Of a stretch of 64,000 nucleotides of DNA, positions 1 through 7,766 are shown piece by piece. How positions within the stretch are numbered: position 1 is the stretch's first letter; the number at the start of each line of letters is the position of its first letter. Source of the stretch: JBALVT01 sp965262875. Lineage in GTDB: Bacteria > Pseudomonadota > Gammaproteobacteria > Pseudomonadales > Halieaceae. The translations under genes and the position numbers were made by a program. The notes beneath the pieces are model-generated. The model saw nothing but the letters and a program-made list of their open reading frames with translations, did no database searches and was not told where the DNA came from. Where the stretch lies: positions 5,332,001-5,396,000 of the forward strand of contig OZ253569.1 of the NCBI GenBank assembly GCA_965262875.1, written 5' to 3'.

Positions 1-149
1 GAGACCCACAGCGCTTTTGCGATCGCACTAACTGAGGGCAGTAGGTAAGGTTTTATATCGAATGCCGAAACTGAGAACTCCCAGACAGCCGCAAGAACAA
101 TAAAGAATATTGTCGCATCGAGCAGGTTTCGATTAAAAACTTTGTTCAT
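1..149 (-). CDS. ABC transporter permease, NitT/TauT type (5' part only)
   Basis: Only the first 49 codons lie in the window; the gene runs off the left edge. The peptide has one hydrophobic stretch (about residues 11-28) followed by PYLLPSVSAIAKAL, a pattern seen at the N-terminus of inner-membrane permeases of nitrate/sulfonate/taurine-type importers. It starts 19 nt after the VOC gene on the same strand and belongs with the binding protein at 728-1744, so the two probably form one importer. The ATPase would lie outside the window. Substrate unknown. Confidence 0.75.
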   Translation of the reverse strand, partial: MNKVFNRNLLDATIFFIVLAAVWEFSVSAFDIKPYLLPSVSAIAKALWV

Positions 150-168
150 TGAAAATCTCCTGACTGCC

Positions 169-699
169 CTATTGATCCAGGATCTTTTTGATGCGCTCGG
201 GTGGTTCTACCACAAACTTTTCCAGCCGCCACTGATCAAATGTTTCCAACTTTCCGCCGTCCCAGATACTGGGCTGATGCTTTTCATCCAGACCTATTTG
301 TTGCATATCGGAATAGAACTCAACGTTGTTACCATCGGGATCGCGAAATACGATAAAGGTATTTTCTCCTGGTCCATGTCTGCCGGGACCTCGATCAATT
401 TCTATGCCGCGCTGCTGTAACATCTCGGTGATTTTTAAAATCTCGTCCACGCTTTCCACTCGGTAGGAGAAATGTTCGACACCGGTATAGTCTCCTGCGG
501 GTGAATCAATGGCATTGGGTGGTAACTGCAATAGGCCAAGATCGTGGTGGTCCTGGGCACAACGCATAAAGACCATACGATCATCTATCCAGTCTGATAC
601 TTTAAGTCCCACGACCTCTTCATAGAACGCCACAGATTTTTTGACATCTTTGACTTTCAACACAAGATGTCCGAGACGCGTTGGAGTTGGTTTATACAT
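169..699 (-). CDS. VOC family (glyoxalase/extradiol dioxygenase-like) enzyme
   Basis: A 176-residue single VOC module of paired beta-alpha-beta-beta-beta units. The usual metal triad is visible as His11 (GHLVLKV), His76 (GVEHFSYRV) and Glu127 (NNVEFYSD), the pattern of type I extradiol dioxygenases and glyoxalase I. The C-terminal 45 residues are polar and extend past the domain. It lies 28 nt after the binding-protein gene and before the permease gene, in one minus-strand operon with a fumarylacetoacetate-hydrolase family enzyme, a pairing typical of aromatic ring-cleavage routes. The reaction cannot be set from sequence alone: dioxygenase, isomerase or lyase are all possible. Confidence 0.75.
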   Translation of the reverse strand: MYKPTPTRLGHLVLKVKDVKKSVAFYEEVVGLKVSDWIDDRMVFMRCAQDHHDLGLLQLPPNAIDSPAGDYTGVEHFSYRVESVDEILKITEMLQQRGIEIDRGPGRHGPGENTFIVFRDPDGNNVEFYSDMQQIGLDEKHQPSIWDGGKLETFDQWRLEKFVVEPPERIKKILDQ

Positions 700-727
700 T
701 ATTGAGTCTCCACGACGAGTGATCTCG

Positions 728-1744
728 CTAGTTATTTTCTGTTTTTAGGAATTGTGTGGTGTACACATCGTCGGCTGATATGCCCGCCGCAACCTCATAG
801 GCATCGGACAGGAATTCCACCGTATTACCGACTTTCTCTTTTTCCATCCAACCCAGACTGCCTGGACCCACAATTAACTCGGATATTTCAGCGAGCTGTT
901 GTGCTGTGACCTCTCTATCCAATACCGGAAAGTGTTTTAACATGATATTTGTAGCTTCTTCCTGATTTTCCTTCGCGTAGGTATAGCCCCGATAGGTCGC
1001 AGTTACGAAGTTCTGCACTAGCTCCGGCTGCTGTGCAATTAGCTTATCGGTTGTGACCAGACCACTGCCGTAAATATCGAGATTAAATTTGCCATACTCG
1101 ATCAAACCGATTGTCACCCCAGCTTCTCGGGCTCGCTTTTGATAAACCGCAAGGCTATTCCCCAGCCAGCATTCTCCCGCGTCGATATCGCCTTCTATCA
1201 GTGAAGCTGAAATCACAGAAGGGTCAAGCTGAAGCATGGTAACCGTATCTCGGCTCAGGCCGTTGGCTTCTAACCATGCGGGCACAATCGCCTGGACGGG
1301 CGAATTTTGACCGCCGCCGACAATCATCCCTTTGAGGTCCGCAGGCGTTTTAACCTGGTGTCGCTCGGCAATAAAGCATAGTCCTGCGGGCCAGCGTTCG
1401 TTAATCGCCCCAATCATGCGGGTGTTGCCACCGTTCGAACGGTTCAGAATAATCGCCAGTGGATCACCGTAACCAAACTCAAACATGCCCTGGTCAAGCT
1501 CGTTCATGGTACGAATTCCACCAAAGCCTCGAGTAGTATTCACCTCAAGACCTAATTCCTGGTAATAGCCTTTTTCGATCGCAGTGATAACTCCAGCCAT
1601 GCTGCCCTGCGGCAACCAGGACATATTAAATGTGACCGAGGTTAAATCTGTGTCGCTATCGCTGATATCGTCGGAAGCGGAACAAGCTGCTAACAACACA
1701 AGGGCAAAAATGCCCGCTAAAACAAATTCGATTCTTTTCATCAA
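728..1744 (-). CDS. ABC transporter substrate-binding lipoprotein, NMT1/THI5-like
   Basis: 338 residues. The N-terminus is a lipoprotein signal with lipobox LLAAC and Cys21 as the lipidated residue, so the protein is likely membrane-anchored in the periplasm. The body matches the NMT1/SsuA-like periplasmic-binding fold (GYYQELGLEVN, GGGQNSPVQAI). Its start overlaps the stop of the hydrolase gene by 4 nt (ATGA), which implies translational coupling. Members of the family bind nitrate, sulfonates, pyrimidines or aromatic acids. Given the catabolic neighbours, an organic acid or aromatic ligand is my inference. Confidence 0.85.
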   Translation of the reverse strand: MMKRIEFVLAGIFALVLLAACSASDDISDSDTDLTSVTFNMSWLPQGSMAGVITAIEKGYYQELGLEVNTTRGFGGIRTMNELDQGMFEFGYGDPLAIILNRSNGGNTRMIGAINERWPAGLCFIAERHQVKTPADLKGMIVGGGQNSPVQAIVPAWLEANGLSRDTVTMLQLDPSVISASLIEGDIDAGECWLGNSLAVYQKRAREAGVTIGLIEYGKFNLDIYGSGLVTTDKLIAQQPELVQNFVTATYRGYTYAKENQEEATNIMLKHFPVLDREVTAQQLAEISELIVGPGSLGWMEKEKVGNTVEFLSDAYEVAAGISADDVYTTQFLKTENN

Positions 1745-2670
1745 TCAATTACCTCGGCAGCGACTGGATTGCGAATGGACCCGATGCCCTCGATACTGGT
1801 TTCAATCACATCGCCGGGCTTGAGAAAAACGCCCCGCCCCATACCGACTCCCGCGGGAGTGCCCGTCATAATCAAGTCGCCCGGTTGCAATGTCAGGATG
1901 CTGCTAAGGTATTCGATCTGTTCGTAGACATTCCAAATAAGCTCGCTGGTGTTGCCATCTTGCATCACCTCGCCATTGATGCTCAGCCCAAGTTTCATAT
2001 CGTGTAGATCTTCGACACAGGACTTTGGAACAAACCACGGGCCCATCGGGCAGAACGTGTCCCAACTCTTACCTCGAAACCAATCGTGCTTAAACGGGTA
2101 ATCCGTACGCCGATTCATATCCCGCGCAGAGATATCATTGACAATGGTATAGCCGGCGATGAGGTCGTGGGCATCGGCAGCCTTTACACGCCTACCACTC
2201 TTGCCAATGACCACGCCCAGTTCCACCTCCCAGTCGGGTTTTTCGGTTTCAGGGGGGATCAACACAGTTTGTTCGTGGCCAATGACACTGGTGGAAGCCT
2301 TGATGAAAATATAGGGACTGGAATCGACCTTCTCTGCCAATATTGTGTTCATCTCTGCGGCGTGTTCGATGTAATTTGAGGCTGTTCCAAATATACGAGG
2401 CGGTCGCAATGGAGCGAGTATCTTCGTAAGGCCTTCCGGGACCGCTGTGAGTTGACCGTTTCCTGCGAGCGCCGCTATATCTGCCGCCAGACTATCCAAA
2501 TCTTCAGCCGCACACCCGCAGACAATTGTATCCACACTGGTAAGCCACTGGGGTGCTGCAATGTCTCTAACGGCGGCCCATGCTGTGGCTAAATCGTAGA
2601 GCTGAGAGTCGAGTACGAGAGCGGGAGCGTTATCTCCCGCTTTGTCATAGCTCGCCAGCGCATACCACAT
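1741..2670 (-). CDS. Fumarylacetoacetate hydrolase family protein
   Basis: 309 residues from the chosen ATG at 2670, which has an AGGAG ribosome-binding site 6 nt upstream; a longer frame to 2757 has none and would run over the operator. The FAH fold is clear: acidic metal-binding residues in DWEVELGVVIGKSGR, then NDISARDMNRRTDYPFKHDW and the C-terminal GDLIMTGTPAGVGMGR. Relatives include fumarylpyruvate and acylpyruvate hydrolases and 2-hydroxyhepta-2,4-diene-1,7-dioate isomerases. It is the first gene of the minus-strand operon and lies behind an operator at 2748-2757. Confidence 0.9.
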   Translation of the reverse strand: MWYALASYDKAGDNAPALVLDSQLYDLATAWAAVRDIAAPQWLTSVDTIVCGCAAEDLDSLAADIAALAGNGQLTAVPEGLTKILAPLRPPRIFGTASNYIEHAAEMNTILAEKVDSSPYIFIKASTSVIGHEQTVLIPPETEKPDWEVELGVVIGKSGRRVKAADAHDLIAGYTIVNDISARDMNRRTDYPFKHDWFRGKSWDTFCPMGPWFVPKSCVEDLHDMKLGLSINGEVMQDGNTSELIWNVYEQIEYLSSILTLQPGDLIMTGTPAGVGMGRGVFLKPGDVIETSIEGIGSIRNPVAAEVID

Positions 2671-2747
2671 AGTTCTCTCCTGTTTCCAATCGCTCTGGGC
2701 GCATTTATATCGCTCGACAAAGGTCGGCCGATGCAGCCAAAATGTAT

Positions 2748-2757
2748 TTGGATACAA
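2748..2757. promoter_or_regulatory. Putative GntR/FCD operator upstream of the FAH operon
   Basis: TTGGATACAA, one base away from the perfect palindrome TTGTATACAA at 4428-4437. Its near edge is exactly 78 nt from the FAH start codon at 2670, the same distance as the second site has from the tauE start. The divergent gntR gene begins 128 nt away on the other side. Binding is inferred. Confidence 0.5.
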
Positions 2758-2803
2758 TCAATTAATTTTGTGTACCTGTAAACTAATGATCTGTCTGCCA
2801 GCT

Positions 2804-2819
2804 ATAACGTATTCGTTAT
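2804..2819. promoter_or_regulatory. Inverted repeat in the gntR leader
   Basis: ATAACG-TATT-CGTTAT, a perfect 6-bp inverted repeat with a 4-nt spacer, 65 nt upstream of the gntR start codon. It may be an autoregulatory site or may overlap the promoter. It differs from the TTGTATACAA sites, so a second regulator is possible. Confidence 0.3.
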
Positions 2820-2884
2820 ACAAAACGCGTTAGAGTGTTGGATGACGTTCTAACAAAACTGCAACAATTCCCGGAATATTCTCT

Positions 2885-3532
2885 ATGCCAGTCACCATCG
2901 CCGATACTATTGCCCAGCAGCTGGCCGACCAGATTCTCACCGGTGAATTGACCCCAGGCGAACGCATTGAAGAGAAGCGAGTGACGGAGCAGTTCGGCGT
3001 CTCTAGAACGCCAGTTCGTGATGCACTACGACAGCTGGCAGCCACCGGGTTGGTGGCGATAAAACCGCATCGCGGTGTCACCGTAGTGGATCTCGAAATA
3101 GAGCAATTATCCGATATGTTTGAAGCGCAGGCCGAACTGGAAGCGCTGTGCGCCCGACTTTGCGCCCGCCGGATGAGTAATATTGAACGGAAAAAGCTGC
3201 AAATGGTCGCGGCGCGCAGTGAGCCGGCGCTGGCCAAAACAGACCACGAACTTTACTCCAGCACGAACGAAGAATTCCATCACATGATCTACGCGGGCGC
3301 TCACAATAAGACTCTGGAACAACTAGCTATCAATTTGTGGAATCGCGTTGCTCCCTTTCGCCGCTCCATCTTTTTCAAACAGGCCAACCGCATGGAGCGG
3401 TCTTTTGAGGAACACGATGCAATAATTGCGGCTATCATCGCGGGCGATGAAGACACTGCTCAACAGGCAATGCACGCACACATCACCAATTCAAGCGTGA
3501 ATGCCATCGATTATCTGCAAAGCCAAAACTAG
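2885..3532 (+). CDS. GntR family transcriptional regulator, FCD subfamily
   Basis: 215 residues. The N-terminal winged helix covers about residues 5-70 (QFGVSRTPVRDALRQLAATGL is the recognition region). The all-helical FCD effector domain follows, with the likely metal-binding Asp/His positions in EFHHMIYAGAHN and later HDAI and HAHI. FadR/VanR-type regulators of this class usually repress catabolic operons and respond to an organic acid. It is divergent from the FAH-binding protein-VOC-permease operon and convergent with tauE, whose stop codon region it overlaps by 4 nt. Both flanking units carry similar operators. Confidence 0.9.
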   Translation: MPVTIADTIAQQLADQILTGELTPGERIEEKRVTEQFGVSRTPVRDALRQLAATGLVAIKPHRGVTVVDLEIEQLSDMFEAQAELEALCARLCARRMSNIERKKLQMVAARSEPALAKTDHELYSSTNEEFHHMIYAGAHNKTLEQLAINLWNRVAPFRRSIFFKQANRMERSFEEHDAIIAAIIAGDEDTAQQAMHAHITNSSVNAIDYLQSQN

Positions 3533-4350
3533 ACCAGCGCACGGTATAGCATGCGTACCGCGACGATCAGCAGAAAAGTCCCAAACGCGATACTCAACTG
3601 GCGCTTACTGAGGGAGTGAGCAATTTTTACACCCAGCGGAGCTGCGAAAACCGTTGCAGGCGAAATTAGTAGAAAACCGATTACATTCACGTATCCCAGA
3701 CTACCAGGCGGCAGGCGGGCATCTCCCCAACCCGCTAGCATATAACCCACTGCACCAGGCAAGCTGATCAATAAGCCAAATAATGCAGCGGTGCCCACGG
3801 CTCTGTGGATGGCCTGGTTCATGAGAGTCAGGACGGGAACACTGAGTGTCCCACCGCCTATCCCCATCATGCTTGAGAGACTGCCGATCGCCAACGGTGC
3901 GACGGGCCCCGTCACTCCCCGGGGAACCTGTTTCCAAAGATGTACATCCTCCAATGGCAGCAGCATCTTGATGGCCACCAGCAACGCGACAGAGCCAAAA
4001 ATAATCGACAGCACCACCCCATCTACCTGGGTAGCCATCGCGGTACCAAAAATAGAACCGAGGAAAATGACCGGCCCCCAGTAACGAATAAGAACGAGAT
4101 CAACTGCTCCTTTGGCGTGATGTGCCCGGGAAGACGAGATCGACGTGGGCACGATAGTAGCCAGAGACGTCGCTACCGCCACATGCATCCGAATAGATGG
4201 ATCAACGTCTAGAAAACCCAGTGTAGTATCGAGCACTGGAACGATGACAATGCCGCCACCTACGCCAAGTAAGCCTGCCAGAATTCCACCTACAACGCCG
4301 GTGAGCAGCATTGCCATGGCTAGCGGTAAAAGCTCAGTTAATCCTTCCAT
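3529..4350 (-). CDS. Sulfite exporter TauE/SafE family membrane protein
   Basis: 273 residues, mostly hydrophobic, with about eight membrane spans. The two halves repeat the glycine-rich signature of the family: GILAGLLGVGGGIVIVPVL near the N-terminus and SLSSMMGIGGGTLSVPVLTL after residue 150. Family members export sulfite, sulfoacetate or other organic anions. Its 3' end overlaps gntR by 4 nt, and its upstream region holds a perfect copy of the cluster's putative operator, so it is probably co-regulated with the FAH operon. Substrate unknown. Confidence 0.9.
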   Translation of the reverse strand: MEGLTELLPLAMAMLLTGVVGGILAGLLGVGGGIVIVPVLDTTLGFLDVDPSIRMHVAVATSLATIVPTSISSSRAHHAKGAVDLVLIRYWGPVIFLGSIFGTAMATQVDGVVLSIIFGSVALLVAIKMLLPLEDVHLWKQVPRGVTGPVAPLAIGSLSSMMGIGGGTLSVPVLTLMNQAIHRAVGTAALFGLLISLPGAVGYMLAGWGDARLPPGSLGYVNVIGFLLISPATVFAAPLGVKIAHSLSKRQLSIAFGTFLLIVAVRMLYRALV

Positions 4351-4427
4351 AGCTAACTTTCACTCACTGTTCTGGCGCGTTTTACGCGCTAAAGACCTCA
4401 AAGTCATCAATATACGTTATATTAAAG

Positions 4428-4437
4428 TTGTATACAA
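4428..4437. promoter_or_regulatory. Putative GntR/FCD operator upstream of tauE
   Basis: TTGTATACAA, a perfect 10-bp palindrome whose near edge is 78 nt from the tauE start codon, matching the position of the related site at 2748-2757. A second small palindrome, AATATA-CGT-TATATT, lies at 4409-4423. The mobile region begins only 7 nt beyond the site. Confidence 0.5.
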
Positions 4438-4549
4438 TTTAACTAACTAGAGTTTAGAGCGAAAGAGCTGTTGTCGGAAGCTTCAATCCCGACTCCTTTT
4501 CCTTAATGTTCTCTCAAAACCTGCGTGTAATACAAGCTGCAACGCAATG

Positions 4550-4846
4550 TTACCCATCTTGTATATAATCTACCGCACCAGGGGCTTGGAATTTTTTGCA
4601 TCTTTCGTTCCACCAGCTTCGAACGTTAACATGGCGAAAATGTTTTGTCAGACCCAGCCTGATTCTTCCCGCTGTAATAATATCCGGCTTGCGCCATGGT
4701 GCATCCGTCACCAGTGGGCCCGCTTTATCACCCAATACCAGCGTCAACAAATGAAGCAGTCCGTAACCTACAGTCGTCAAGTGAACCCAGCGATGCAGCG
4801 TTTGGCGCCGTTGCTGCCAGGCTTCTTTGAGCCCCCACAATTGTTT
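4550..4846 (-). pseudogene. C-terminal fragment of a transposase, cut by ISL3
   Basis: The minus-strand frame ending at 4550 gives about 98 residues with a transposase-tail look (HRWVHLTTVGYGLLHLLTL, LGLTKHFRHVNVRSWW). It stops being native at 4846, where the left end of the ISL3 element begins. No matching N-terminal part lies beyond the ISL3 right end at 6166, so the rest was deleted. The layout resembles the C-terminus of the DDE transposase at 13427-14822, but the family was not fixed. Confidence 0.5.
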
Positions 4847-6166
4847 GGTTCTTCCGAGTTTCCTATGGGTAAAAGCCAAACAATGGTCAAGAATGTGGTA
4901 CAAGAGTCTTTTTTTATGGAGATATTCAAATGAAAGATACCGCGTTGTTTACTCAACTTTTGGGGCTTAGCGACCCATGGAAAATCACGGCTATTACTCC
5001 GGATCTGACCGACAAATCAATTACCCTCCAGATAGATTGGCCAAAGGGAACGAAAGGCGCGTGTAGTGTCTGCCATGCCCTTTGTTCGGTTTACGACCAT
5101 CGTGAGCAACGCACATGGCGACACCTTGATACGATGCAGTTCAAGACGCAGTTAGTTGCTCAGGTTCCGCGTATTCATTGTAAAGCGCATGGAATCAAAA
5201 GCCTGAAAGTACCGTGGGCAGATACGCAGGCACGCTTTACGCATTTATTTGAGCGTTTCGCTATTGATGTGCTGTCGGCTGCCAGCAACAAGACACAGGC
5301 CGCAAAACTACTTGGTCTGTCGTGGGATGAGGTGCATCATATTCAATCCCGAGCAGTGAAAAGAGGGATGGACAGACGCTCTGTTGAGGAAGTGAAACAC
5401 CTTGGCATCGATGAAAAAAGTTTTCGCAAGGGGCAATCCTATGCCAGCCTGCTGTACGATTTGAATGCGTCCAGAGTGCTTGAGGTCGTGGCAGATAGAA
5501 CGACGGAATCGGCAACCGCATTGCTGTCCACGCTTCCAGAACAGCAGCGTAATGAAGTAGCTGCTGTTGCCGTGGATATGTGGGTTCCATTTATGACGGC
5601 AGTTGAGGCGACTTTACCGAACGCCGCCATTGTTCACGACAAGTTTCATATCGTCAGTTATCTTACAAAAATGGTTGACCAAGTCAGGCGCAAAGAAAAT
5701 AAAACATTAAGAGCCGCCGGTATCAATGACCTGGTCGGGTCTCGCTATACCTGGTTACGCAATCCCGACAACTGGAGTGAAAAAGATGAAGCCACTTTTT
5801 ATGGCCTTCAATCAAAGGGGTTGAAGGTTGCCCGAGCCTGGGCAATCAAAGAGACGCTGCTTGACCTGTGGACTTACAGCTACGATAAACCAGCCCGGGC
5901 GTTCTTTAAGAAATGGTACTGGTGGGCGACACATTCACGTCTAAAGCCGGTCATATCAGTCGCCAAGATGCTAAAGAAACATCTCGACAACATAATGACT
6001 TACTTGAAACATCGCATCACCAATGCGACCGCAGAAGGATTTAATTCAAAGATTCAGACAATAAAATCGGCTGCCCGAGGATTTAGAAACTTCGAAAACT
6101 ATCGAGTTTCAATTCTGTTCCACTGTGGAAAACTCAACCTCTACTCACAGGATTCCCAGTAGAACC
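4847..6166 (+). mobile_element. ISL3 family insertion sequence, copy 1
   Basis: 1320 bp. The ends were set by comparison with copy 2 (49343-50663). The left end GGTTCTTCCGAGTTTCC and the right end, read inward as GGTTCTACTGGGAATCC, form imperfect 25-bp terminal inverted repeats (19 of 25 match). Unlike copy 2, its flanks (AATTGTTT and TAAAAAGC) are not a direct repeat. This fits a deletion or recombination after insertion. Confidence 0.85.
4930..6162 (+). CDS. ISL3 family transposase (intact)
   Basis: 410 residues. There is an N-terminal zinc-finger-like region (CSVCHALCSVYDH) of the zf-ISL3 type, a helix-turn-helix around residues 115-140 (AAKLLGLSWDEVHHIQ), then the DDE nuclease core with Asp in HLGIDEKSF, Asp in AVDMWVPF and Glu in NATAEGFNSKIQ. 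The frame is open throughout, unlike copy 2, so this copy could act on both. The start ATG follows GGAGATATTCAA. Confidence 0.93.
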   Translation: MKDTALFTQLLGLSDPWKITAITPDLTDKSITLQIDWPKGTKGACSVCHALCSVYDHREQRTWRHLDTMQFKTQLVAQVPRIHCKAHGIKSLKVPWADTQARFTHLFERFAIDVLSAASNKTQAAKLLGLSWDEVHHIQSRAVKRGMDRRSVEEVKHLGIDEKSFRKGQSYASLLYDLNASRVLEVVADRTTESATALLSTLPEQQRNEVAAVAVDMWVPFMTAVEATLPNAAIVHDKFHIVSYLTKMVDQVRRKENKTLRAAGINDLVGSRYTWLRNPDNWSEKDEATFYGLQSKGLKVARAWAIKETLLDLWTYSYDKPARAFFKKWYWWATHSRLKPVISVAKMLKKHLDNIMTYLKHRITNATAEGFNSKIQTIKSAARGFRNFENYRVSILFHCGKLNLYSQDSQ

Positions 6167-6189
6167 TAAAAAGCAAAGCTGTATAGGGC

Positions 6190-6208
6190 GCGGCAAACTT
6201 TTTGCCGC
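6190..6208 (+). terminator. Strong hairpin after the ISL3 right end
   Basis: GCGGCAAA-CTT-TTTGCCGC is a perfect 8-bp stem with a 3-nt loop, followed by TTTA and, a little further, a run of six T. It lies 24 nt past the ISL3 end and could stop transcription leaving the element. The short U-tract makes it a moderate candidate. Confidence 0.45.
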
Positions 6209-6300
6209 TTTATGTCAAGTTTTTTCGCACACTTTGCGCGATAATCTTCCTCCCCAGACTCTAAACTCTAGTTTCTGAAAGCAATCGTTTAAAATCGATT

Positions 6301-6801
6301 ATGACGCTCAGTCCCGATCTGGCCAATAAAGTCAGACTGAAAGAAGTCCTCATTACCCAAGGCGGGTATGAGGGTGTTTCTAGCATTTCCATTAATTTAC
6401 CGCTTACTATGGCGGCAGGATCGGTGAGTGCCGATATCATTTCATTGGCATCAATGATTGGCTATCGTCCTCTTTATTATCAAGACAGCGTGCTTCTGTC
6501 CTGTTCAGATGATATAGATGAAAATATGAAGACTGCACGTTTACACACACTCAGTGATGCTGGCGAAATGGATTATCTGAAGCCGATGTCAGCGAGACTT
6601 TTATTCGGCATGATGATGGGAGTTTTAAATCGAGTTGAATACGTTGGTTACACCTACGATGCAAGTAAAAATCAATTTCGAGCATTAGATTTCGATACGC
6701 AAAATGATAAGAAGAGAAAAGCCTTGCTCAAAATCACCCAGCACCTTAAGGAGATAACAGGCGGGATGACGTGGTCCAGCATTTCTTTACAACCCAGTTA
6801 A
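6301..6801 (+). CDS. Hypothetical protein, 3' end replaced by the IS3 terminus
   Basis: 166 residues that I do not recognise: a mixed alpha/beta protein with no signal peptide or obvious catalytic motif. Base composition is more A+T-rich than the core genes. The last four codons and the stop lie inside the left terminal repeat of the IS3 element (6789 onward), so the native C-terminus was probably cut off and replaced by Gln-Pro-Ser. It sits between two mobile elements and may itself be cargo of an older element. Confidence 0.5.
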   Translation: MTLSPDLANKVRLKEVLITQGGYEGVSSISINLPLTMAAGSVSADIISLASMIGYRPLYYQDSVLLSCSDDIDENMKTARLHTLSDAGEMDYLKPMSARLLFGMMMGVLNRVEYVGYTYDASKNQFRALDFDTQNDKKRKALLKITQHLKEITGGMTWSSISLQPS

Positions 6802-7673
6802 GCGGCTTTTTTCAATTCAACCATCTCCGCCTCATATTGATTCGGACTCACGTAGCCCAGATATGAATGCAGCCGTTGGCTGTTGTAAAACATGGATATG
6901 TAGTTCAACACATCCTGTTGTGCTTCGAGCCTGGTCTGGTAATTACGCCAGTGGACACGCTCCTGCTTCAAGCTTCCAAAGAAACTCTCTGCAACTGCAT
7001 TGTCCCAGCAATCACCTTTGCGACTCATGCTCCCGACGAAGCCATGGGCCTTAAGAAGCCGCCTGTAATCCTTACTGGCATATTGAGAGCCTCGATCGGA
7101 ATGGACAATCAAGCCAGCTTTGGGCCGCCTTTGCCAAATGGCCATCCTCAGTGCATCGCAAACCAGCTGAGCCTTCATTCGTGAACCCATACTCCAGCCA
7201 ACAACCTTTCTCGAATACAGGTCAATAACAACAGCAAGGTACAGCCAGCCCTCCTGGGTCCAGAGATAAGTGATATCCCCAACGTACGCCCGGTCAGCTC
7301 GATCAACATCAAATTGCCGATCCAATACATTCTCAAACACAGGTTGCTTGTGATTACTGTTTGTCGTGACTTTGTATTTCTTCCGGTGCTTAACCTGAAC
7401 GTTGGCCTCTTTCATCAATTTTCGAGCCTTCTCCCGGCTCACCGGATAGCTTAGCGCGCTGAGCGCCGCCTTCATTCTCCGGCTACCGTAGCTGTCCCGG
7501 GTTGCTTTGGCGATGTCTCGGACAGCTTCCAGTAATTCCTGGCGGTAATAATCGAGACTGCCACCTCCACGCTGCTGATAACCATAGTAACCACCGCGGG
7601 TAACGCCCAGGAGTCGACACATCAGGTCAACTGGCCAGGTCTTCTTGTGTTGGGCAATAAACACGTATTTCAC
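6798..7673 (-). CDS. IS3 family transposase OrfB (DDE integrase core)
   Basis: 291 residues from a GTG at 7673. An N-terminal HTH_21-like part (GVTRGGYYGYQQR) precedes the rve core: Asp in YVGDITYLW, Asp in IVHSDRGSQYAS and Glu in DNAVAESFFGSLKQE. In this family OrfB is normally made as an OrfAB fusion through a -1 frameshift. The reading frame runs upstream across the intron joint, and after precise splicing it meets orfA's -1 frame (see 9527-9800). Its stop codon lies in the IS end. Confidence 0.92.
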   Translation of the reverse strand: MKYVFIAQHKKTWPVDLMCRLLGVTRGGYYGYQQRGGGSLDYYRQELLEAVRDIAKATRDSYGSRRMKAALSALSYPVSREKARKLMKEANVQVKHRKKYKVTTNSNHKQPVFENVLDRQFDVDRADRAYVGDITYLWTQEGWLYLAVVIDLYSRKVVGWSMGSRMKAQLVCDALRMAIWQRRPKAGLIVHSDRGSQYASKDYRRLLKAHGFVGSMSRKGDCWDNAVAESFFGSLKQERVHWRNYQTRLEAQQDVLNYISMFYNSQRLHSYLGYVSPNQYEAEMVELKKAA

Positions 7674-7732
7674 CTTGTTTCCTTGGCGAAGAGTCGAGTG
7701 GCAAAGTGGAACTTCCCCACAATGCTCTCCCA

Positions 7733-7766
7733 GAACCGTACGTGACACTCTCATGTCATACGGCTC
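7733..7766 (-). ncRNA. Group II intron domain V
   Basis: A 34-nt hairpin read on the minus strand: 5' arm GAGCCGTATGACAT, 3' arm ending GTCACGTACGGTTC. It has the AGC-type catalytic start and pairing expected of domain V, the most conserved ribozyme part. It abuts the stop codon of the intron-encoded protein and precedes domain VI and the 3' splice site at 7693. Confidence 0.9.

Larger units (their letters stand above)
4445..6273. mobile_element. Composite relic element bounded by 15-bp perfect inverted repeats
   Basis: AACTAGAGTTTAGAG at 4445-4459 recurs as its exact reverse complement at 6259-6273. The interval holds a C-terminal transposase fragment (minus strand) and a complete ISL3 element. 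The simplest reading is an older element that took an ISL3 insertion and lost its own 5' transposase half. No target duplication is visible outside the repeats, so the outer boundary is tentative. Confidence 0.45.

Noticed and set aside
4510..4933. Plus-strand frame upstream of the ISL3 transposase (128 codons)
   Set aside because: It spans the IS boundary at 4847 and the same tail recurs at copy 2 in a different upstream context, so it is not a gene.
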